Of a DNA stretch of 19,127 nt, positions 14,380-19,127 are shown piece after piece; within the stretch, counting starts at the first letter, position 1, and each line of letters starts with the position of its first letter. The DNA lies in assembly GCA_937894565.1 (NCBI GenBank), contig CALBHK010000203.1, positions 1-19,127 of the forward strand, in the 5' to 3' direction. The notes under the pieces are model-generated. The model was not told where the DNA came from. It searched no databases and saw only the letters and a program-made list of their open reading frames with translations. The position numbers and the translations under genes were made by a program. Origin of the DNA: an uncultured Chlamydiae bacterium. Its GTDB lineage: Bacteria > Chlamydiota > Chlamydiia > Chlamydiales > CALBHK01.

Positions 14380-15852
14380 ATGGAACTTAAATTAGTCCCG
14401 AAGCTTGCCCTTTCACAAAAACAAAATCAGCTATTGATGATGCTGCCAAAAATGCAGCAAGCGATTGCTTTTCTTCAAGCTCCTGTCATGGAGCTCTCAG
14501 CTCTGCTTAAAGAAGAGATGCAGCGTAATCCTCTTTTAGAGGAGGAAGAGGATGATGATGAAGAGATCTCTCAATTGGTAGAAGCTGAGAAAGAGCAGGA
14601 ATTAGATTTGGATCATCAAGAAAATGAAGAGGTGCGTTTTGATGATTGCGATTTTGAAGTGATGAAAAAATTGGATGAAGAATATCGCGATCATTTTGCT
14701 CAAAGTGGGGATGGCTCTACACAAATCATGGAAGAAGAGAAGATCAAGCAGTTTTTGGAAAATTCTATTCAAAAAAGCGAAACACTATATGAATTTTTAA
14801 TGGCCCAGGCGAGTGAAAATTTAGAAAATGAAAAAGATGAAAAGCTTGCGCAGCAAATAATTGGAAATTTGGACCAAAATGGATTTTTAGGAGTTCCTTT
14901 AAGCGAAATTGCTCTTCTTTTGAATGAGCCGATAAAAAGAGTGGAGCAGATGTTAGTGCTTATTCAGACATTTGATCCTCCAGGAATTGGTGCACTGGAT
15001 GTGCGGATGAGCCTGATGCTTCAGCTTAAAAGAAAGGGTATGGAGAATACTCTCTCATATAGAATTATAGAGCACCAATTTGATAATTTACTTCATAATC
15101 GAATTCCTGCCATCGCTAAATCTTTAAACTGTACTTTTAAACAGGTAGAAGAGGCTATTTTTTATCAGATTGCTAAGTTAGACCTTAAGCCGGGCTCCTT
15201 GTTTTACCTTCCTTATACTCCATACGTTGTTCCTGATGCTATAATAGATGAAGCAGATGGAGAATTTACTATTATTATTAATCAGGAGGCATTGCCTAAT
15301 TTAAGGATCAATAGGCGTTATCTTCGTTTAATGGATCAAAGCGATACAAATGAAGAGACAAAAAATTTTATCCGCATGCATTTGCAATCGGCCAAGTATC
15401 TAATGCACAATATCTTTCAACGCAATCAGACATTGAATCGCGTGCTGGAATATTTGCTTGCCAAACAAAAAGAGTATTTAAGTTCTCAGATAGGCGAGCT
15501 TTTTCCCTTGTTGCTCAAAGAGGTAGCGCAGGAATTGGAATTGCATGAATCCACGATAGCGCGTGCGGTGGCAAATAAATATGTGCAAACCCCCAGAGGG
15601 ATGCTGCCGATGCGTCGTTTTTTTTCAAATAGCCTTGTCACAGATACTGGAGAAGAAAAATCAACAGATGCAGTGAGAGAGCATATTAAAAAAATGATTG
15701 ACGGAGAAGATAAATGCAAGCCTCTTTCAGATGAGAAGATTATGATTTTACTTAAAGAGAAGGGAATTATTTGCGCTAGGCGCACGGTGGCTAAGTATAG
15801 GCAGATGCTTGATTACGGCAATGCGCATCAGCGCCGCAAATACACTCCCTAA
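14380..15852 (+). CDS. rpoN: RNA polymerase sigma-54 factor
   Basis: Sigma-54 directs RNA polymerase to -24/-12 promoters and needs an AAA+ activator for open-complex formation. The 490-aa product has the glutamine/leucine-rich region I (LSQKQNQLLMMLPKMQQAIAFLQAP, then MQRNPLLEEEE), an acidic region II (about 53-95), the core-binding part, a helix-turn-helix-like segment (ELHESTIARAVANKYVQTPRG) and the RpoN box ARRTVAKYRQ at 466-475. The ATG at 14380 has GAGGA about 9 bases upstream and starts the conserved MELKLVPKLALSQ; an in-frame TTG two codons earlier is less likely. No activator or kinase gene is in this window. The gene stands alone on the plus strand, followed by a repeat element. Confidence 0.96.
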   Translation: MELKLVPKLALSQKQNQLLMMLPKMQQAIAFLQAPVMELSALLKEEMQRNPLLEEEEDDDEEISQLVEAEKEQELDLDHQENEEVRFDDCDFEVMKKLDEEYRDHFAQSGDGSTQIMEEEKIKQFLENSIQKSETLYEFLMAQASENLENEKDEKLAQQIIGNLDQNGFLGVPLSEIALLLNEPIKRVEQMLVLIQTFDPPGIGALDVRMSLMLQLKRKGMENTLSYRIIEHQFDNLLHNRIPAIAKSLNCTFKQVEEAIFYQIAKLDLKPGSLFYLPYTPYVVPDAIIDEADGEFTIIINQEALPNLRINRRYLRLMDQSDTNEETKNFIRMHLQSAKYLMHNIFQRNQTLNRVLEYLLAKQKEYLSSQIGELFPLLLKEVAQELELHESTIARAVANKYVQTPRGMLPMRRFFSNSLVTDTGEEKSTDAVREHIKKMIDGEDKCKPLSDEKIMILLKEKGIICARRTVAKYRQMLDYGNAHQRRKYTP

Positions 15853-15946
15853 TAACACGATCAAGAAAAAAATAGCACGATGAACAGCTATACAGATCAG
15901 AACAAAAAAAATTGACCATGTTACCTCTGTAAAAGCAGAATAGAGG

Positions 15947-16125
15947 AATGACAGGATAGACAGGATCGCCAACGTCTGCAGGATAGGCAGGATAAAAATA
16001 TTGGGTAAGGTAAATAGAATTTCATCCCCTTTTTATTTTTTTGGAAAAAGAAGGGTGTTATTCCCATGAAGTGTATTTATCCTGCCTATCCTGCAGACGT
16101 TGGCGATCCTGTCTATCTTGTCATT
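15947..16125. repeat. Inverted repeat, 50-bp arms of CAGGAT type
   Basis: Bases 15947-15996 and 16076-16125 are reverse complements with one mismatch in 50, around a 79-base loop. The arms contain AATGACAGGATAGACAGGAT, CGCCAACGTCTGCAGG and ATAGGCAGGATAAA. The CAGGATCGCC and CAGGATAGGCA parts are shared with the element at 6985-7162. The right end (16121-16125) includes the TGA stop of rsmB. The rest of the gap 15853-15946 after rpoN holds no recognisable terminator or gene. Confidence 0.85.
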
Positions 16126-17278
16126 CTTTTTTTCGTGTTGCTTTGAAGGCGGAGCCGCCATCTTCTCCCATCTTGTTCGGTAAAAAATAGAAGCCATTCT
16201 CTAAACCCGCATTTTCCATTGGCAAAATACTGCATGTGAGATACCAGAGCTCTCCCCCTTCGTTAACCAATTGCATTCCGCGTTCCACTAATTGCTTTTG
16301 AAGCACCTGCAGCTCGTTTATATTCTTTTCATTTAGACGCCATCTGGCTTCACTGCGCCTTCCCAACACTCCTGTATTACTGCAAGGGGCATCTACTACG
16401 ACAAGATCAAACTTTTCTTCTAATGGATATTCCCTCCCATCAAAAGCTGTAATAGTGATAGGCATTTTATATTTTTTAAAATTTTCTTCTAAAGTGAGTG
16501 TTTTATGAGCTGAAATATCATTGGCTGTGATATGCGCTAGAGGAAATAAATCGGCAAGCATAAGAGATTTACCCCCAGGAGATGCGCAGAGGTCTAAAAT
16601 TTTTTTTGGGCATATTTGCCTCTCTTTAAAGAGATGTTCCATTAAGTGCCCAGGAGTTGGATTTTGAATGTAGTAATCTGTTTTTTGAGAATACTCTTGA
16701 ATTTCTTTTCCTTTCAGCAGCTCATATTCAAAGGGGGGAGAGCCCCTTTTGCGCGCAAATGTTTTAGGCGCTTCGTTGCCGATTTCAAGGATGTCAAGAT
16801 AACTCTCAGGATAAATTTTTTTTAATTTTCCAATAAAATAAGGGGGGTAAGAGTAATGGATTGAGAGGTCTTGGGGAAGGGTAAAGGTGTGATTTTCGAC
16901 TCTTCTTAAAAGTTGGTTAAGGAATTTTCCAAAGCTTGGGTGGATCTGTTTTTTGGCAATTTCCACCGTTTCGTGAATAATGGCATAAAGTGGGATTTTG
17001 TCTGTAAATGCAGACTGGTAAAGAGCTGTATAAAGAAGCGCTTTTTCTCTATTTTTTAAATGCAATGGATCGCCTTTAGAGAGATCTTTTGCCATCCATT
17101 CTAATGTACTGAGGCGGCGTATGGTTCCATTGGCAATTTCTAAGGCGAGCCTATAATCTTCTTCTGTAGGATGGCTCTCTTTTGACCATTTTTCAAGAGA
17201 GTCGGAAATAAATGATTCTTCTCTTAAAGAGGCTAATACAGATCGAAAAGCGGCTTGTCTTGCTGAAATTTTAGTCAT
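16121..17278 (-). CDS. rsmB: 16S rRNA m5C967-type methyltransferase
   Basis: RsmB transfers a methyl group from SAM to a cytosine of 16S rRNA. The 385-aa product has an N-terminal NusB-like RNA-binding domain (about 1-130, with ARQAAFRSVL and AIIHETVEIAKK) and a Rossmann methyltransferase domain: SAM-binding DLCASPGGKS (229-238), DAPCSNTGVLGRR with Cys299, and TCSILPMEN with the nucleophile-type Cys349. The tail after TCSILPMEN has only about 30 residues, shorter than usual (E. coli RsmB is about 429 aa), and its stop codon lies within the adjacent repeat, so the end may have been trimmed by that repeat. It follows the DUF2063 gene by 11 bases and is probably co-transcribed with it. No strong Shine-Dalgarno sequence is seen. 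Confidence 0.93.
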   Translation of the reverse strand: MTKISARQAAFRSVLASLREESFISDSLEKWSKESHPTEEDYRLALEIANGTIRRLSTLEWMAKDLSKGDPLHLKNREKALLYTALYQSAFTDKIPLYAIIHETVEIAKKQIHPSFGKFLNQLLRRVENHTFTLPQDLSIHYSYPPYFIGKLKKIYPESYLDILEIGNEAPKTFARKRGSPPFEYELLKGKEIQEYSQKTDYYIQNPTPGHLMEHLFKERQICPKKILDLCASPGGKSLMLADLFPLAHITANDISAHKTLTLEENFKKYKMPITITAFDGREYPLEEKFDLVVVDAPCSNTGVLGRRSEARWRLNEKNINELQVLQKQLVERGMQLVNEGGELWYLTCSILPMENAGLENGFYFLPNKMGEDGGSAFKATRKKE

Positions 17279-17289
17279 AGACTGAAAGT

Positions 17290-18144
17290 TTAATATAGAT
17301 ATTCATTTTCTAGCCACTTTTTAAACCAATTCTGTAAAGAAGCTAAATATTTAGGGTCTAAAGATTCACAGGCAGATTCGATGGTTTTTCCTTTTTGGAT
17401 ACTTTCAAGTAGGTAAAATTCCGTTTCACAAATCTCTTCCATAGAAATTGAAAAATCATCACATCGATAGATAATCAAAAAGCAGGGAGAGGGGGAGGTA
17501 AGGGGTAGAGATTTGCCTAGATAGTGGTCAATCTCTTTTTCTAAAATAGAGTCTCTAAAAGAGATCAAATCAAATGGAAAGTGAAGCAGAGTGATGTGGG
17601 GCTGTAACGATTGTGAGTTGTTCAGAAAACGATCAATGGCTTCTTCGTTTTGAAGAGTATCTAGTTGAATTGCGCTATGATGAGCAGCTGTAAAGGCGTG
17701 CACAAATGCATAGTCTACCTCAGCTCCAGCAAGGGCAAGGGGGGCAGTTTCATCAAAAAAATATGAAGCTATCCAATTTGGTAAATCTTTTCCTAATACA
17801 TCTAACGACCAGTCGCAAGGAGGAAAGCGTTCTAAGTAAGGGGTGGCTATTTCTTCATTAAAGCGTACATATCCGTAGAGATGCAACAGAAAAGGAAAGT
17901 CGCTTTGAAGTGTGTTAAGCAAACGCCACCAATATTGCTGATTGTAAATTTCAATGCGTTGATGGGGTTGTAGCTTAGGTCCTGGAAGAATATAGTGGGG
18001 GGATTCTTCCTGAATCGGTTTTCCGGAAGGAGTAAGAGGTTGGATGCGGCTTTCTAGGTCGATGCTGCGTTCAATAATGGATCCAAACCAATGTTGGAGA
18101 TTTTTTAAAGAAGCGGGAAGGTGAGGATCATAGGGGGTCTTCAT
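17290..18144 (-). CDS. DUF2063-family protein, partner of a DUF692 enzyme
   Basis: DUF2063 proteins (relatives of MbnC/BufC) are partner subunits that present precursor peptides to the DUF692 iron enzymes. The 284-aa product shows the N-terminal helical pattern of the family: LKNLQHWFGSII, then RIEIYNQQYWWRLLNTLQSDFPFLLHLYG and PYLERFPP...LGKDLPNWIASYF, with ALAGAEVDYAFVHAF in the middle. Its ATG overlaps the stop of the DUF692 gene in an ATGA, so the two subunits are translationally coupled. The C-terminal half (about 165-284) is less conserved and may be the peptide-recognition part (inference). The substrate is unknown; no precursor gene is visible beside the pair. Confidence 0.82.
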   Translation of the reverse strand: MKTPYDPHLPASLKNLQHWFGSIIERSIDLESRIQPLTPSGKPIQEESPHYILPGPKLQPHQRIEIYNQQYWWRLLNTLQSDFPFLLHLYGYVRFNEEIATPYLERFPPCDWSLDVLGKDLPNWIASYFFDETAPLALAGAEVDYAFVHAFTAAHHSAIQLDTLQNEEAIDRFLNNSQSLQPHITLLHFPFDLISFRDSILEKEIDHYLGKSLPLTSPSPCFLIIYRCDDFSISMEEICETEFYLLESIQKGKTIESACESLDPKYLASLQNWFKKWLENEYLY

Positions 18145-18992
18145 TTAACCAATTCCAATTGATAAGCCTTAGCTTTTTTAGCTTCTTTGCAAGTACCTTC
18201 ATAACTTATGAAGTTATCATCCCACTCCAATAAGGTAGAAACGCCCCCTGTTTGCGGGTAGACATCCCCATAAATCTGCCAAACGGGGTCGCAAACAGGT
18301 TGATCATGAGTGTCTAATAAGTAATCCCCACAGTTTTTATGGCCGGCTAGATGTATTTGTAAAACGCGGTCTAAAGGAAGAGATGTATAGTACTCTTTGG
18401 GATCAAAACCGTGATTTTGGCTTGAAACGTAGATATTATTGACATCAAGCATCATGAAAATATCGGCTTTTTCGACAACGGCTTTATAAAAGTCCCACTC
18501 CGTCATTTCATCACTGCAAAAAGAGACGTAAGAAGAGAGGTTTTCCAGGGCAAAGGGGAGTTCTAGATAATCTTGAACAATTCTGGCACGCTCGGCTACA
18601 TAATCAATGACTTCTTGGGTATAGGGAAGGGGAAGAAGATCGTGATAATGGGCATGGGGAAGCCGTCCCCAGCAAAGATGGTCGGAAATCCAGGGTGTTT
18701 TGGTTTTTTTAGCGAGTTCTTTAAGTTTTTTCAAATAGTCAAAGTTAAGAGGGTCAGGGCTGCCGATAGCTAAGCTCACCCCATGCAAAGCCACAGGGTA
18801 TCTTTCTAAAATTTTATCTAGATAATAAAGAGGGCGTCCTCCCTCTATCATAAAATTTTCGCTAATAATTTCAAACCAGTCGATCTGAGGCTCTTGTTCA
18901 AGAGATTCTTCGGAAAAAATAGCGTTATAATGGGCGGGACGCAGGCCAATGCCTATGCCTAAGTTGGGAATGTGAACGTTTTTTCTTGTCAT
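18141..18992 (-). CDS. DUF692 / MNIO-family multinuclear non-haem iron oxidase
   Basis: DUF692 (UPF0276, MNIO) enzymes have a TIM-barrel fold with two or three iron atoms and oxidatively modify peptides, for example MbnB in methanobactin, TglH, and BufB in bufferin synthesis. The 283-aa product has the usual length and all likely metal ligands: GIGLRPAHY at the start, ALHGVSLAIGS (His70), WISDHLCWG (Asp104, His105), ALENLSSY (Glu150, Asn151), LDVNNIYVS (Asp183, Asn186), IHLAGH (His214, His218), DTHD and LEWDD (Glu256, Asp258). The ATG is followed by the conserved glycine-rich start. No Shine-Dalgarno sequence is seen upstream. The DUF2063 partner follows with a 4-base overlap. No small precursor peptide gene lies in the 135 bases to the right edge. 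Confidence 0.92.
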   Translation of the reverse strand: MTRKNVHIPNLGIGIGLRPAHYNAIFSEESLEQEPQIDWFEIISENFMIEGGRPLYYLDKILERYPVALHGVSLAIGSPDPLNFDYLKKLKELAKKTKTPWISDHLCWGRLPHAHYHDLLPLPYTQEVIDYVAERARIVQDYLELPFALENLSSYVSFCSDEMTEWDFYKAVVEKADIFMMLDVNNIYVSSQNHGFDPKEYYTSLPLDRVLQIHLAGHKNCGDYLLDTHDQPVCDPVWQIYGDVYPQTGGVSTLLEWDDNFISYEGTCKEAKKAKAYQLELVK

Positions 18993-19060
18993 GTCGCTAG
19001 ATTACAGGATAAGAAAAATAAAAAAAAGTAAATACATTACACAAAATAAAACAGAAGAAT

Positions 19061-19114
19061 AACAGGATAGATAGGCATACGCATCAGGCTAACTCTTGCA
19101 GTCCTTCAGACTGC
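19061..19114. repeat. Probable left part of another CAGGAT-type repeat, cut by the window edge
   Basis: AACAGGATAGATAGGCATA at 19061-19079 matches the CAGGAT(AGACA)/AGGCATA modules of the elements at 6985 and 15947, and is followed by a hairpin GCAGTC-CTTCA-GACTGC (19098-19114). An inverted partner would lie beyond the window. The rest of 18993-19127 is AT-rich with no gene. Confidence 0.45.
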
Positions 19115-19127
19115 GATATCTAACCCA

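Overview
The window looks like chromosomal DNA of a bacterium of the phylum Chlamydiae outside the Chlamydiaceae (a Waddlia-, Simkania- or Parachlamydia-like amoeba symbiont). Pointers are an rpmB-ubiD pair of chlamydial type, a cysteine-rich ferrochelatase, a sigma-54 gene, a cysteine-rich outer-membrane barrel protein, moderate to low GC and many short palindromic repeats. A complete metK also argues against Chlamydiaceae, which are known to import S-adenosylmethionine. This is inference from protein recognition; no search was run.

Layout, left to right. 1-2289 (minus): rpmB and then a UbiD-type decarboxylase whose only good start is an ATA codon overlapping the rpmB stop. 2318-2483: MITE-like palindrome. 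2511-3518 (plus): LOG-family nucleotide hydrolase, overlapping tail to tail with metK (3505-4665, minus). 4800-6898 (plus): translationally coupled pair of an unknown lipoprotein and an unknown two-helix membrane protein. 6899-7521: dense nested inverted repeats. 7504-10068 (minus): a striking exported fusion of a GT2 glycosyltransferase, TPRs, a proline/lysine/glutamate-rich repeat linker and an invasin-type (inverse autotransporter) beta-barrel. 10165-11583 (minus): bifunctional NAD(P)HX repair enzyme. 11699-11935 (plus): small DUF378 membrane protein. 11963-14117 (minus): STAS protein, two small secreted proteins (one Asp/Tyr-rich, one His-rich) and ferrochelatase. 14380-15852 (plus): sigma-54. 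15947-16125: another inverted repeat. 16121-18992 (minus): DUF692 (MNIO) and DUF2063 partner genes overlapping by ATGA, then rsmB. The right edge starts what looks like one more repeat.

Biologically the window mixes housekeeping (L28, SAM synthesis, 16S rRNA m5C methylation, NADHX repair, haem, probably menaquinone) with surface and unknown functions. MetK supplies the SAM that RsmB uses. The His-rich exported protein overlaps ferrochelatase, hinting at metal handling. The DUF692/DUF2063 pair is of the type that modifies cysteine-containing peptides, but no precursor gene lies beside it here. The four repeat families found (CGCAGAG/CACAGAG type, CAGGAT-AGGCA type, TACCGAACGTGATTGA type, and the GAGGGAGTTG MITE) fill most intergenic spaces, and two of them provide the stop codon of a neighbouring gene.
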